Shown piece by piece: positions 34,132 to 43,170 of a stretch of DNA of 64,000 nucleotides (positions are counted from its first letter, which is position 1; each line of letters opens with the position of its first letter). The translations under genes and the position numbers were made by a program. Source of the DNA: an uncultured Modestobacter sp. (GTDB lineage: Bacteria; Actinomycetota; Actinomycetes; Mycobacteriales; Geodermatophilaceae); assembly GCF_947486615.1 (NCBI RefSeq), contig NZ_CANKUD010000008.1:124001-188000 (forward strand), given 5' to 3'. The notes under the pieces were generated by a model that ran no database searches, was not told the DNA's origin, and was given only the letters and a program-made list of their open reading frames with translations.

Positions 34132-35193
34132 TTACTGGTCAGTGCCCTGATCAGATGAATCACTGTCCGCCCCCAGTCGCCCGAACTCCGGGTCGTGATC
34201 CCACTCGTCCTTGGCCCAACCGGCGGGCAGGAGCACATCATCGCGCTTCGCCAGCTCGAGGACCCACTCGCGCGCCCGGCTGTAGAAGTAGGTGTCCGTC
34301 GGGCGACCGTCCCCCTCGTCACCGAGGAGGATGCGCATGCCGACCGGCTTCTCCCGGTCGATGATGACGTCGGTCTCCCGGCCGCCGATACGCACTCTGG
34401 CAGAGACCTCTGTCAGATCCTCGCTGCGCGGCTCAAGGACGCCGCTGTCGTTGCGGCGGTAGTTGGCTTCGCGCACCGACTTCAGCCAGCTGCCCTTGCG
34501 CGGGACAACGGACTGCATGATCTCGATGTACTCGCCCTTGACGTCCCCGACGCCTAGTGCCTCCGCGCGGTCGGGTGTCACACGGCTGCGGACGAACCGG
34601 ACCTCCTCGACCTCGACGCTGTCGTCCTCCTCGTACTGGTCCCATGCCTCGGCGTGCACGATGGGCTCGAACTTGGGGGACAGCCGGGACCAGCGGCCCG
34701 TGAAGGCGCGCCGGAACCTGTCGCGGTAGACCTGGCTGAGGGTACGTAGGCCCACGGCCTCCACGATCCAGTACCCGACGACGCTGTTCTCGGGGACGAC
34801 GACCAGCTGCCTGATCGCCACCCGCTCCACATGCCGGGGCTCCCGGCGGAAGTGCGGTTCGTGCGGCGCAGCGGGGTCACTCAGGGTGGATGAGAGGCCC
34901 CCACGGCCAGCGGTCATGGTGGCCCCGATGGTGCGCCCCCGCCGCTCGATCCCGGCGACTTCGCCGAAGTAGATGTCCTTGTGCGAGTCCAGCTTCTGGT
35001 CGAAGGACTCGAAGTAGGCGCTGACCGCCATCAGGGTGTCCTGGGACGGGGTCAGCGGCAGGGCGGCCAGCGGATACTTCTGCCGCTTGGCCTTCCGCCC
35101 GTACCGGTCCTCGATGGTGAACCGGAAGCCGACGAGGGAGTGACGGGCGGCCAGGACTACTCCGATCCTTGGTGCGGCCTCAGACCGGGCCAC
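34132..35193 (-). CDS. Unknown soluble protein paired with the membrane protein
   Basis: 353 residues, no TM helix, no motif I recognise. It has a beta-rich N-terminal part (RIGVVLAARHSLVGFRFTIEDRYG) and conserved-looking aromatic/charged segments (VPENSVVGYWIVEAVGLRTLSQ, GEYIEIMQSVVPRKGSWLKSVREANYRR, TYFYSRAREWVLELAKRDDVLLP). It may be a DNA- or nucleotide-sensing protein; nothing decides this. The GTG at 35193 is chosen; a TTG at 35205 is possible. TACGGT lies about 11 nt upstream as a possible -10. It ends in TAA. Confidence 0.55.
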   Translation of the reverse strand: MARSEAAPRIGVVLAARHSLVGFRFTIEDRYGRKAKRQKYPLAALPLTPSQDTLMAVSAYFESFDQKLDSHKDIYFGEVAGIERRGRTIGATMTAGRGGLSSTLSDPAAPHEPHFRREPRHVERVAIRQLVVVPENSVVGYWIVEAVGLRTLSQVYRDRFRRAFTGRWSRLSPKFEPIVHAEAWDQYEEDDSVEVEEVRFVRSRVTPDRAEALGVGDVKGEYIEIMQSVVPRKGSWLKSVREANYRRNDSGVLEPRSEDLTEVSARVRIGGRETDVIIDREKPVGMRILLGDEGDGRPTDTYFYSRAREWVLELAKRDDVLLPAGWAKDEWDHDPEFGRLGADSDSSDQGTDQ

Positions 35194-35289
35194 TTGCGGA
35201 CCCAACCGTATCGCTCACCCCCGACAAACGCACTGATGGCGTCCTGAGCTGCAATGATGCCGTGACCCGCACCGTTGGCAGATCGTGTG

Positions 35290-35330
35290 CCCTGTGTCTA
35301 ACTGACACTGACGGGTGCGAACGTCGCGAT
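35290..35330 (+). other. attR: right junction of the integrative element
   Basis: Element sequence ends at the GG dinucleotide 35314-35315, and comEC resumes with TGCGAACGTC. The element-side arm CTAACTGAC (35298-35306) is the exact inverted complement of GTCAGTTAG at attL. Confidence 0.8.
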
Positions 35331-37221
35331 CGTCGTGGCGCTGGTGCTCTGGCCGCTGCGAGCGCGCGGTGCCGATCGTCGGGTGCAGGCGGTGGTGGGC
35401 GGCCTGGCGGTCATCGGGTTCGTCGTCCTGGTCCGGCCCGGCGCCAGCGTGCTGCGGGCCGCGGTGATGGGCGGGGTGGCGCTGCTGGCGCTGGCGTCGG
35501 GCCGGGCGCGGGCGGCCGTCCCGGCGCTGGCCGCGAGCGTGGTCGTGCTGCTCCTGCTGGCGCCGACGCTGGCCGTCGACGGCGGCTTCGTGCTCTCGGT
35601 CGCGGCGACGGCGGCGATCGTGCTGCTCGCGCCGGGCTGGTCGCGGGCGTTGCGCCACCGGGGCACCCCGGGGCCGGTGGCCGACGCCCTGGCGGTGAGC
35701 GCGGCCGCCGGGCTGGTGACCGCACCACTGATCGCCGCGCTGTCCGGCGTGGTCAGCATCGTCTCGCTGCCGGCCAACCTGCTGGCGGCACCGGCGGTGG
35801 CCCCGGCCACCGTGCTCGGGCTGCTGGCCGCGCTGCTCTCACCGCTTGCCCCGGGTCCGGCCGACGCGCTCACCTGGCTGGCCGGGTGGCCCGTCCGTTG
35901 GCTGGTGCTGATCGCCGAGCGCGCCGCGGCGGTGCCGGACGGCGTCACCGGCTGGCCCACCGGGTTGCCCGGTGCCCTGCTGCTCACCGCGGTGCTCGCG
36001 GCAGGCGCCTGGGCGCTGCTGCGCTGGCCACGGTTGCGCCCGCTGGCCCTGGCGGCGCTGGTCGGGATCGTGGCGGTCGGCTGGCCGCTGCGCCAGGCGA
36101 CCCGGGGGTGGCCGGTGCCGGACACCGTCGTCGTCGCCTGCGACATCGGTCAGGGTGATGCGCTGGTGCTGCCGACCGGGCCGGGCGAGGCGGTGCTGGT
36201 GGACGCCGGCCCGGACCCGGCGCTGGTCGACGGCTGCCTGGACCGGCTGGGGGTCGACCGGCTGCCGCTGGTCGTCCTCTCCCACCTGGACGCCGACCAC
36301 GTGGGCGGCCTGACCGGCGCACTGACCGGCCGGGAGGTCGGCGAGGTGGCGACCGGGACGCTCACCCCCACCGACGAGCGGCGCCCTGCCCTCGACGCGG
36401 CCGTGGCGGCAGCGGGGGCCGAGCACGTCGTCCTGCGACCCGGTGACCGGCGGACGGTGGGCACCGCCGGGTTCGAGGCGCTGGCGCCCGACCCGGCGCT
36501 CGCGGTGCCAGGTGGCGAGCCCAACGACCTGAGCCTGGTGCTCCGGGCCACCCAGCGCGGGCTGCGGGTGCTGCTCACCGGTGACCTGGGCGCCGAGGCG
36601 GAGGCGCGGCTGGTGGCCTCCGGCGTCGACCTGACCGCCGACGTGGTCAAGGTGCCGCACCACGGCAGCGCGGACGCCGACCCGGGATTCCTGTCGGCCA
36701 CCGGGGCCGTCGTGGCGCTGATCTCGGTGGGCGCGGACAACACCTACGGTCATCCCGCCGACCGGCTGCTGGACATGCTGGCCGGCATGCGCGTCTACCG
36801 CACCGACCGGGACGGCGACGTCGCGGTCAGCGGCAGCGCGGGGGACTGGGGCGTGGCCGTGCGTGGCCGGGACGAGGCGCTGCGTGCCACGGCCGCGCCA
36901 CCGGACACCCAGGAGCACGGACCCGGCGTACCGGTCCGGACGCACGCAGCAGCCGCAGCGACCCGGCTGCCCGCACGGGCCGCACCCGGTCGGTGGCGGG
37001 CGCCGGTGGTGGGCCGGTCCGGTCGGCACCGCGTGGCAGCATGGCCGCGTGCCCGCACAGCCCCCTGCCCCGACCTCCCGGCTCCGCATCGTGGCCGGCG
37101 AGGAGGAGCTGCTGCGCGCCCGCGCGGTCTCGGCCGTGCGGGCCGCGGTGCGCGAGCGCCACCCCGACAGCGAGGAGCACGAGCTCGCCGCCGCCGGGCT
37201 GCCGGTCGGGCAGCTGGCTGA
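35314..37221 (+). pseudogene. comEC: comEC, 3' part (interrupted)
   Basis: Continues the ComEC frame with ANVAIVVALVLWPLRARG. Further TM helices of the competence channel follow, then a C-terminal metallo-beta-lactamase-like domain (VVACDIGQGDALVLPTG, VVLSHLDADHVGGL, DVVKVPHHGSADADPGFL). The open frame runs to 37221 and overlaps holA by 173 bp; the true end may be shorter if a stop was lost. An internal GTG at 35335 could allow expression of a fragment, but no promoter is evident except within the element. Confidence 0.9.
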
Positions 37222-38050
37222 CGTGCTCGCCCCCTCGCTGTTCGGTGGCCACCGGCTGGTCGTGGTCACCGGGGTGCAGGAGTCGGCGGCCGCGCTGGCC
37301 GACTCCCTGGTCAGCTACACCAAGGACCCGGACCCCGAGCTGACGCTGGTCGTCGTGCACAACGGCGGCAAGCGGAACGAGGCGCTGCTGAAGGCGTTCA
37401 AGAGCGCCGGGGCAGCGGTCGACGACTGCCCGAAGATCAGCTCCGCGGGGGAGCGGGTCGCCTTCGTGCGCAACGAGGTCCGGCACGCCGGTGGGAAGAT
37501 CACGCCCGACGCCGTCACGGCGCTGCTGGACGCGGTGGGCAACGACCTGCGCGGGCTGTCGGCCGCGGCGAGCCAGCTGGTCTCCGACTTCGGTGGGGTC
37601 ATCGACGCCGATGCGGTGGCCCGGTTCCACCGCGGTCAGGCCGAGGTCACCGGCTTCAGCGTCGCCGAGCGCGTGCTGGTGGGTGACACCGCCGGGTCGG
37701 TGGAGATGCTCCGGTGGGCACTGGACCGAGGGGTGGCGCACGTGCTGATCGCCGACGCGCTGGCCGACGGGGTGCGCACCGCGGCCCGGGTGGCGTCGCT
37801 GAACACCACGAACATCGGCGACCTGGCCCGCCAGCTCAAGCTGCCGCCGTGGAAGGTGAAGAAGGCCCAGGCGCAGGCCCGGGGCTGGAGCATCGACGCG
37901 CTGCAGCAGGCGATCGGCGTCGCGGCCGAGCTCAACGCCGACGTCAAGGGCGCCGCGGCCAGCGCCGACTACGCGCTGGAGCGGGCGGTGCGCCGCATCG
38001 TCGCCATCCGCGCCGCCGGCGCCGGCGGCCGCGCACGCACCTCCCGCTGA
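37049..38050 (+). CDS. holA: DNA polymerase III subunit delta
   Basis: 333 residues. The delta subunit opens the beta clamp as part of the clamp loader. The fold is seen in RLRIVAGEEELLRARAVSAVRAAV at the N-terminus, LTLVVVHNGGKRNEALLKAFKSAGA in the middle and LKLPPWKVKKAQAQARGWSIDALQQAIGVAAELNADVKG at the collar. The GTG at 37049 lies 6 nt after CAGCAT, a weak -10-like hexamer. The comEC-holA-rpsT order is typical of actinobacteria. Confidence 0.92.
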   Translation: MPAQPPAPTSRLRIVAGEEELLRARAVSAVRAAVRERHPDSEEHELAAAGLPVGQLADVLAPSLFGGHRLVVVTGVQESAAALADSLVSYTKDPDPELTLVVVHNGGKRNEALLKAFKSAGAAVDDCPKISSAGERVAFVRNEVRHAGGKITPDAVTALLDAVGNDLRGLSAAASQLVSDFGGVIDADAVARFHRGQAEVTGFSVAERVLVGDTAGSVEMLRWALDRGVAHVLIADALADGVRTAARVASLNTTNIGDLARQLKLPPWKVKKAQAQARGWSIDALQQAIGVAAELNADVKGAAASADYALERAVRRIVAIRAAGAGGRARTSR

Positions 38051-38160
38051 CGTCGGTCGACCGACCCGCAGGACGCAACGCCCCCGGGGCGCCCCCCCGG
38101 CAGGGAGGTCAGGAGCGCAGCTCCCGACGACGGCCCGACTCCGACCGGCGCGAACCGGCC

Positions 38161-38178
38161 GCTGACGGCCCCGTCAGC
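38161..38178 (+). terminator. Hairpin downstream of holA
   Basis: GCTGACGG (38161-38168) pairs with CCGTCAGC (38171-38178). The 2-nt loop is tight, so the closing pair may be open. Confidence 0.4.
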
Positions 38179-38193
38179 AGACCCCCCGGAACG

Positions 38194-38229
38194 CGACGAG
38201 CCCCCTCCCGGCAGGGAGGGGGCTCGTCG
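38194..38229. terminator. Strong bidirectional terminator between holA and rpsT
   Basis: A perfect 16-bp stem, CGACGAGCCCCCTCCC (38194-38209) with its complement (38214-38229), and a GGCA loop, between convergent genes. Confidence 0.85.
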
Positions 38230-38246
38230 CAGAGCGGGTGCGCAGC

Positions 38247-38507
38247 TCAGAGGCTGGCGACCTTCTTGGCCAGCGCCGACTTGCGGTTCGCGGCCTGGTT
38301 CTTGTGGATGACGCCCTTGCTGGCAGCCTTGTCCAGGGCCTTCGAGGCGGTCACGAGGGCGGCGGTCGCCGCGTCCTTGTCCCCGGCGTCGGCGGCCGTG
38401 CGGAAACGCCGCACCTGCGTCTTCAGGGCGGACTTGACCGCGACGTTGCGCTTGCGCGCGATCTCGTTGGTCTTGATCCGCTTGATCTGGGACTTGATGT
38501 TCGCCAC
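38247..38507 (-). CDS. rpsT: 30S ribosomal protein S20
   Basis: 86 residues, the usual length; a three-helix primary 16S-rRNA-binding protein. It starts [21 protein letters not shown], the family signature, and has [27 protein letters not shown] at the end. The GTG start at 38507 is set by the family N-terminus. A leader of about 80 nt from the promoter at 38593-38621 could carry autoregulation, as known for S20 in other bacteria. Confidence 0.96.
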   Translation of the reverse strand: MANIKSQIKRIKTNEIARKRNVAVKSALKTQVRRFRTAADAGDKDAATAALVTASKALDKAASKGVIHKNQAANRKSALAKKVASL

Positions 38508-38592
38508 GCGTGAGCCTCGGATGTGTCGCAGGGAGGTGTACTTCTGACAGTGCGTCCGCGGCGCAGCACAGCGCACTGCGGACCGGCCTCAC

Positions 38593-38621
38593 AAGATACC
38601 AGCTCCCCTCCAGTGACCCAA
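38593..38621 (-). promoter_or_regulatory. rpsT promoter
   Basis: Minus strand: -35 TTGGGT (38621-38616), 17-bp spacer, -10 TATCTT (38598-38593). It gives an 80-nt leader. Confidence 0.55.
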
Positions 38622-38628
38622 CCCGCGA

Positions 38629-39585
38629 TCACCCGCTCACCCGTCGCACCGTCCAGGCCAGCGCGGCCTCGTGGAAACGCCGCTGGAAGGCCCGCAGCGT
38701 GGGGAGCCCCGGCGGCGCCGGCTGGCGCATGCCGTACGCCCACATGCCGGTCATCGCCGCCACCAGGTCGGTGACCACCGCGGGGTCGGCCGCCGCGGCG
38801 AGCGGGGAGCGGTCGAGCAGCCACTCCGGGTCCACCCCGCCCTGGGTGGCGGCGTCGAAGGCGAACAGCACGGTGTCCACCCAGTCCGCGCCGCGGGCCG
38901 CCCACGCCCAGTCCACGAAGGTCACGGTGCCGTCGGGGGCGAGCAGCATGTTGTCCGCCCGCAGGTCGTTGTGCACCAAGGTGTCGCCACCGAGCCAGCC
39001 GGCGGCGGCCAGCCGTTCCGGCACGGCCCCGAGCCAGTCCAGATGAGCGGCCTCCCAGGGGTCGAGGTCGGTCGGCGGCTCGGTGGCGAGCTCCGCCCAG
39101 GCCGACAGCGACCGGCCGAGCCGCTCGGCGACGGTGGGCAGCCCGGCGACCGGGCAGGGCGTGCTGGTCCGGGCCAGCTCGGTGAGCCCGTCGACGACGG
39201 CGGCCGCGGTGCGCGGCGTCCAGGGCAGCGGAGGGGAGTCGGCGTCCACGGCGTCGAGGACCAGGGCGACCCACTGGTCGTCGCCCTGGGCCCACTCGAG
39301 GAACGCCCGGTGGCCGGGTGCGGGCACCGACGCCGGCAGCTCCGCGGTCACCGCGGCCTCGGCGCGCACCAGGCCGGGGGTGTCCGGGTTCAGCGTCGTC
39401 CCGACGGCCTTCACGAACGCCCGGCTGCCGTCGGCGCAGGTCACGACGGCGGCCGGGCCCGGGGAGAAGCCGCCGGTGCGGGGCGACACGGAGACCACCG
39501 GGGAGCCGAGCGCCGCGTCGATCGCCGTCCGCAGCGCAGCGGGGAGCCGGTCGTAGGGGAGGCGGGGACTGCCGGGGACGGTCAC
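38629..39585 (-). CDS. APH-fold aminoglycoside/choline-kinase-like phosphotransferase
   Basis: 318 residues. The catalytic loop is HNDLRADN (in [17 protein letters not shown]) and the metal-binding Asp is in VTFVDWAWA. The glycine-rich N-lobe is weak. Members phosphorylate small molecules such as aminoglycosides, homoserine or choline; the substrate cannot be told, and resistance should not be assumed. The GTG at 39585 fits the family N-terminus. It is divergent from lepA. Confidence 0.8.
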   Translation of the reverse strand: MTVPGSPRLPYDRLPAALRTAIDAALGSPVVSVSPRTGGFSPGPAAVVTCADGSRAFVKAVGTTLNPDTPGLVRAEAAVTAELPASVPAPGHRAFLEWAQGDDQWVALVLDAVDADSPPLPWTPRTAAAVVDGLTELARTSTPCPVAGLPTVAERLGRSLSAWAELATEPPTDLDPWEAAHLDWLGAVPERLAAAGWLGGDTLVHNDLRADNMLLAPDGTVTFVDWAWAARGADWVDTVLFAFDAATQGGVDPEWLLDRSPLAAAADPAVVTDLVAAMTGMWAYGMRQPAPPGLPTLRAFQRRFHEAALAWTVRRVSG

Positions 39586-39661
39586 CGGTTCACGGTGGGC
39601 GACGGTGTCCGCCCGGGCAATCGCTTTACCCGGGGCGCGGACGTGGGACGATGGCGGCACT

Positions 39662-41494
39662 GTGACGACTCCTGCTGCCACCGATCCCGCCCGGATCCGG
39701 AACTTCTGCATCATCGCCCACATCGACCACGGCAAGTCGACGCTGGCCGACCGGATGCTCGAGGTGACCGGCATCGTCGAGGGGCGCCAGATGCGCGCCC
39801 AGTACCTCGACCGGATGGACATCGAGCGCGAACGCGGCATCACCATCAAGTCGCAGAACGTCCGCCTGCCCTGGACGGTCGGCGGCGAGGACTTCGTCCT
39901 CGACATGATCGACACCCCCGGGCACGTCGACTTCACCTACGAGGTGTCCCGGTCGCTGGCCGCCTGCGAGGGTGCGGTGCTGCTGGTCGACGCCGCGCAG
40001 GGGATCGAGGCGCAGACGCTGGCGAACCTCTACCTGGCGATCGAGAACGACCTGACGATCATCCCGGTGCTCAACAAGATCGACCTGCCGGCCGCCCAGC
40101 CGGAGAAGTTCGCCGCGGAGATCGCCGGCATCATCGGCTGCGACCCCGACGACGTGCTGCGGGTCAGCGGCAAGACCGGTGTCGGCGTGCCGGAGCTGCT
40201 CGACCAGATCGTGGCGAAGATCCCGGCCCCGGTCGGTGACGCCGACGGCCCCGCCCGGGCGATGATCTTCGACTCCGTCTACGACATCTACCGCGGGGTG
40301 ATCACCTACGTCCGCGTGGTCGACGGCCGGATCAGCGGCCGCGAGCGGATCAAGATGATGTCCACCGGCGCGGTGCACGAGCTGCTGGAGATCGGCGTCA
40401 TCGCCCCGGAGCCCAAGCCGGTCGAGGGGCTCGGGGTCGGCGAGGTCGGCTACTTCATCACCGGGGTGAAGGACGTCCGGCAGTCCCGCGTCGGTGACAC
40501 CGTGACCCTGCAGCACAAGCCGGCCGCCGAGCCGATCGGCGGGTACAGCGACCCCAAGCCGATGGTCTACTCCGGGCTCTACCCGATCGACGGCAGCGAG
40601 TACCAGCTGCTGCGCGAGTCGCTGGACAAGCTGCTGCTCAACGACGCCGCCCTGGTCTACGAGCCGGAGACGTCGGCGGCGCTGGGCTTCGGCTTCCGGG
40701 TCGGCTTCCTGGGCCTGCTGCACCTGGAGATCGTCCGGGAGCGGCTGGAGCGCGAGGGCGGGCTCTCGCTCATCTCGACCGCGCCGAACGTCGTCTACCG
40801 GGTGGTGATGGAGGACCAGTCCGAGGTCGTCGTCACCAACCCCAGCGACTGGCCGGAGGGGAAGATCGACAAGGTCTTCGAGCCGATCGTCAACGCCACG
40901 ATCATCGCGCCCAGCGACTACACCGGCGCGATCATGGAGCTCTGCCAGAGCCGCCGCGGGTCGCTGACCGGGATGGACTACCTCTCCGAGACCCGGGTGG
41001 AGCTGCGCTACACGCTGCCGCTCGGCGAGATCATCTTCGACTTCTTCGACGCGCTGAAGTCGCGCACCCGCGGCTACGCCAGCCTGGACTACCAGGAGGC
41101 GGGCGAGCAGCAGTCCAAGCTGGTCAAGGTGGACATCCTGCTCCAGGGCGAGGCCGTCGACGCGTTCTCCGCGATCGTGCACACCGACAAGGCCTACAGC
41201 TACGGCGTCCTGATGGCCGGCAAGCTGCGCGAGCTGATCCCGCGTCAGCAGTTCGAGGTGCCGATCCAGGCGGCCGTCGGCTCCCGGGTGATCGCCCGCG
41301 AGACGGTGCGCGCCATCCGCAAGGACGTGCTGGCCAAGTGCTACGGCGGTGACATCACCCGCAAGCGCAAGCTGCTGGAGAAGCAGAAGGAGGGCAAGAA
41401 GCGGATGAAGATGGTCGGCCGCGTCGAGGTCCCCCAGGAGGCGTTCGTCGCCGCGCTCTCCACCAACGAGTCGACCGCCGCCAAGCCCAAGTGA
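39662..41494 (+). CDS. lepA: Elongation factor 4
   Basis: 610-residue ribosome-associated GTPase. G1 is [15 protein letters not shown], switch I is [10 protein letters not shown]3 is DTPGHVDF and G4 is NKIDLP. The LepA-specific C-terminal domain ends [43 protein letters not shown]. The GTG at 39662 is preferred over an in-frame codon at 39605. The last bases overlap the MOSC gene (GTGA). Confidence 0.96.
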   Translation: MTTPAATDPARIRNFCIIAHIDHGKSTLADRMLEVTGIVEGRQMRAQYLDRMDIERERGITIKSQNVRLPWTVGGEDFVLDMIDTPGHVDFTYEVSRSLAACEGAVLLVDAAQGIEAQTLANLYLAIENDLTIIPVLNKIDLPAAQPEKFAAEIAGIIGCDPDDVLRVSGKTGVGVPELLDQIVAKIPAPVGDADGPARAMIFDSVYDIYRGVITYVRVVDGRISGRERIKMMSTGAVHELLEIGVIAPEPKPVEGLGVGEVGYFITGVKDVRQSRVGDTVTLQHKPAAEPIGGYSDPKPMVYSGLYPIDGSEYQLLRESLDKLLLNDAALVYEPETSAALGFGFRVGFLGLLHLEIVRERLEREGGLSLISTAPNVVYRVVMEDQSEVVVTNPSDWPEGKIDKVFEPIVNATIIAPSDYTGAIMELCQSRRGSLTGMDYLSETRVELRYTLPLGEIIFDFFDALKSRTRGYASLDYQEAGEQQSKLVKVDILLQGEAVDAFSAIVHTDKAYSYGVLMAGKLRELIPRQQFEVPIQAAVGSRVIARETVRAIRKDVLAKCYGGDITRKRKLLEKQKEGKKRMKMVGRVEVPQEAFVAALSTNESTAAKPK

Positions 41495-42144
41495 ACGGCC
41501 GGGTCGAGGCGGTCTGCGTCTCCGGCAGCGAGCTGCTGCCGCTGCCCGACAAGCGCCCGAACCGCTCCGGCATCGACAAGCGACCGGTCACCGGCCGGGT
41601 CGCCGTCCACCCGCTCGGCCTGGACGGCGACGTCCAGGTCAACAAGAAGCACCACGGCGGCGAGGGGCAGGCGGTCTACGCCTACGCCCAGGTCGACGCC
41701 GACTGGTGGGCGGCCGAGCTCGACCGCGAGCTGCCGCCCGGCCGGTTCGGCGAGAACCTGCGCACCACCGGGCTCGACCTGCGCAACGCCGTGATCGGCG
41801 AGCAGTGGCAGGCCGGGACGGCGCGGTTCGAGGTGACCGCCTGGCGCACCCCGTGCGCCAACTTCGCCCGCTTCTGGGGCGTCCCCGACCTGGTGAAGCG
41901 GTTCGCCGCGCACGGTGCCACGGGTGCCTACCTCCGGGTGCTGGAGACCGGCGAGATCGGCGCGGGGGACGCCGTCACGGTGGTCTCCCGGCCCGACCAC
42001 GGGATCACCGTCGAGACGGCCTTCCGGATCGTGATGACCGAGAAGGCCCGGCTGCCCGAGCTGACCCCGATCCTGCCGTTCCTGGCGGAGAAGGACCGGC
42101 CGGTGCTGACCGCCAAGATCGAGAAGCGGCTCGCCCAGGCCTGA
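41491..42144 (+). CDS. MOSC-domain protein
   Basis: 217 residues with a MOSC (molybdenum-cofactor sulfurase C-terminal-like) domain: [39 protein letters not shown] and the conserved Cys in [14 protein letters not shown]. Related to YiiM; family members handle N-hydroxylated compounds or sulfur transfer on Moco. It is translationally coupled to lepA by GTGA and convergent with the next gene. Confidence 0.85.
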   Translation: MNGRVEAVCVSGSELLPLPDKRPNRSGIDKRPVTGRVAVHPLGLDGDVQVNKKHHGGEGQAVYAYAQVDADWWAAELDRELPPGRFGENLRTTGLDLRNAVIGEQWQAGTARFEVTAWRTPCANFARFWGVPDLVKRFAAHGATGAYLRVLETGEIGAGDAVTVVSRPDHGITVETAFRIVMTEKARLPELTPILPFLAEKDRPVLTAKIEKRLAQA

Positions 42145-42150
42145 CCGCCG

Positions 42151-43116
42151 TCAGACGGTGAAGACGATCTTCCCGGCGGTGCGGCCCTCGAGCATGCGCT
42201 CGAAGCCGTCCCGGGCCTGGCTCAGCGGCAGCTCGACGTCGATCACCGGGCGCACCCCGGTGATCCGGCACATCTGGATGAGGTCGTCGAGCTCGTCGCG
42301 GGTGCCCATCGTGGAGCCGATCACCGAGAGCTGGGTGAAGAACACTCGGTTCAGCTCCGCGCCCGGGTTGAACCCGCTGGTCGCGCCACAGGTGACGACG
42401 ACGCCGCCGGGCTTGAGCGACTTGATGCTGTGGCTCCAGGTGGCCTCACCGACGGTCTCCATCACGCCGTCCACCCGCTCGGGCAGTCGGGCGCCGGACT
42501 CGAACGCCTGGTCCGCGCCGAGCGCGAGCGCCGCCGTCCGCTTCTCCTCGCTGCGGCCGGTGACCCACATCCGGTAGCCGGCCGCGCGGCCCAGCGTGAC
42601 CAGCGCGGTCGCGACGCCACCGCTGGCGCCCTGCACCAGCACCGTCGACCCGGGCCGCAGGCCGGAGCGGACGAAGAGCATCCGGTAGGCGGTCAGCCAC
42701 GCGGTGGGCAGGCAGGCGGCCTCGGCGAAGGAGAGCTCGGCGGGCTTGGGCACCAGGTTGCGCCGGGGGACGGCGACCCGCTCGGCCAGCGTGCCCTGGT
42801 GCACCTCCGAGAGCAGCGAGCGCTTGGGGTCCATCGTCTCGTCGCCGGTCCAGCCGGGGGAGGAGATGACCGCGTGCACGACGACCTCGTTGCCGTCCTC
42901 GTCGACGCCGGCCGCGTCGCAGCCCAGGGTCATCGGCATCCGCTCGGCCGGCAGGCCCACGCCGCGCAGGCTGAACAGGTCGTGGTGGTTGAGCGAGGCG
43001 GCCTTCACCTGCACCGTCGTCCAGCCCTCGGGCGCGTCCGGTTCGGGGCGGTCGCCCACCTCCAGCACGGAGAGCGGGTCCTTCGGGGCAGGGGTGGAGA
43101 CGAAGGCAGCCAGCAT
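42151..43116 (-). CDS. Zinc-type alcohol dehydrogenase/quinone oxidoreductase family protein
   Basis: 321 residues of the MDR superfamily. GroES-like N-domain, then the NAD(P)-binding region VLVQGASGGVATALVTLGRAAGYRMWVTGRS. The structural four-Cys zinc lobe is absent, so it is closer to quinone oxidoreductases. The substrate is unknown. The ATG at 43116 lies 6 nt after TACGTT (43128-43123), a leaderless-type promoter; an upstream in-frame ATG (43161) would extend past that element. Confidence 0.82.
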   Translation of the reverse strand: MLAAFVSTPAPKDPLSVLEVGDRPEPDAPEGWTTVQVKAASLNHHDLFSLRGVGLPAERMPMTLGCDAAGVDEDGNEVVVHAVISSPGWTGDETMDPKRSLLSEVHQGTLAERVAVPRRNLVPKPAELSFAEAACLPTAWLTAYRMLFVRSGLRPGSTVLVQGASGGVATALVTLGRAAGYRMWVTGRSEEKRTAALALGADQAFESGARLPERVDGVMETVGEATWSHSIKSLKPGGVVVTCGATSGFNPGAELNRVFFTQLSVIGSTMGTRDELDDLIQMCRITGVRPVIDVELPLSQARDGFERMLEGRTAGKIVFTV

Positions 43117-43170
43117 GTCCGCAACGTAACCGAGCCGGCCGGCGGCAGCGACGTGGGTCACGCCGCGGGC

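Larger units (their letters stand above)
25027..35315 (+). mobile_element. 10.29 kb serine-integrase element inserted in comEC
   Basis: Bounded by comEC halves that join in frame. The integrase gene is at the left end, next to attL. The plus-strand part (25.06-32.07 kb) holds an operon of small overlapping genes with phage-like proteins (winged-helix, terminase-small-subunit-like, WhiB-like, Xis-like, E3-binding-like). The minus-strand part (32.25-35.2 kb) holds two cargo operons. There are no recognisable capsid, portal, tail, lysis, large terminase, FtsK/TraB or relaxase genes. The best working label is a phage-satellite-like or defence island; an AICE relic is the main alternative. Confidence 0.9.

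Noticed and set aside
38629-39585. Aminoglycoside-resistance gene
   Set aside because: APH fold only; no known resistance-enzyme signature beyond the catalytic loop, and no mobile context.
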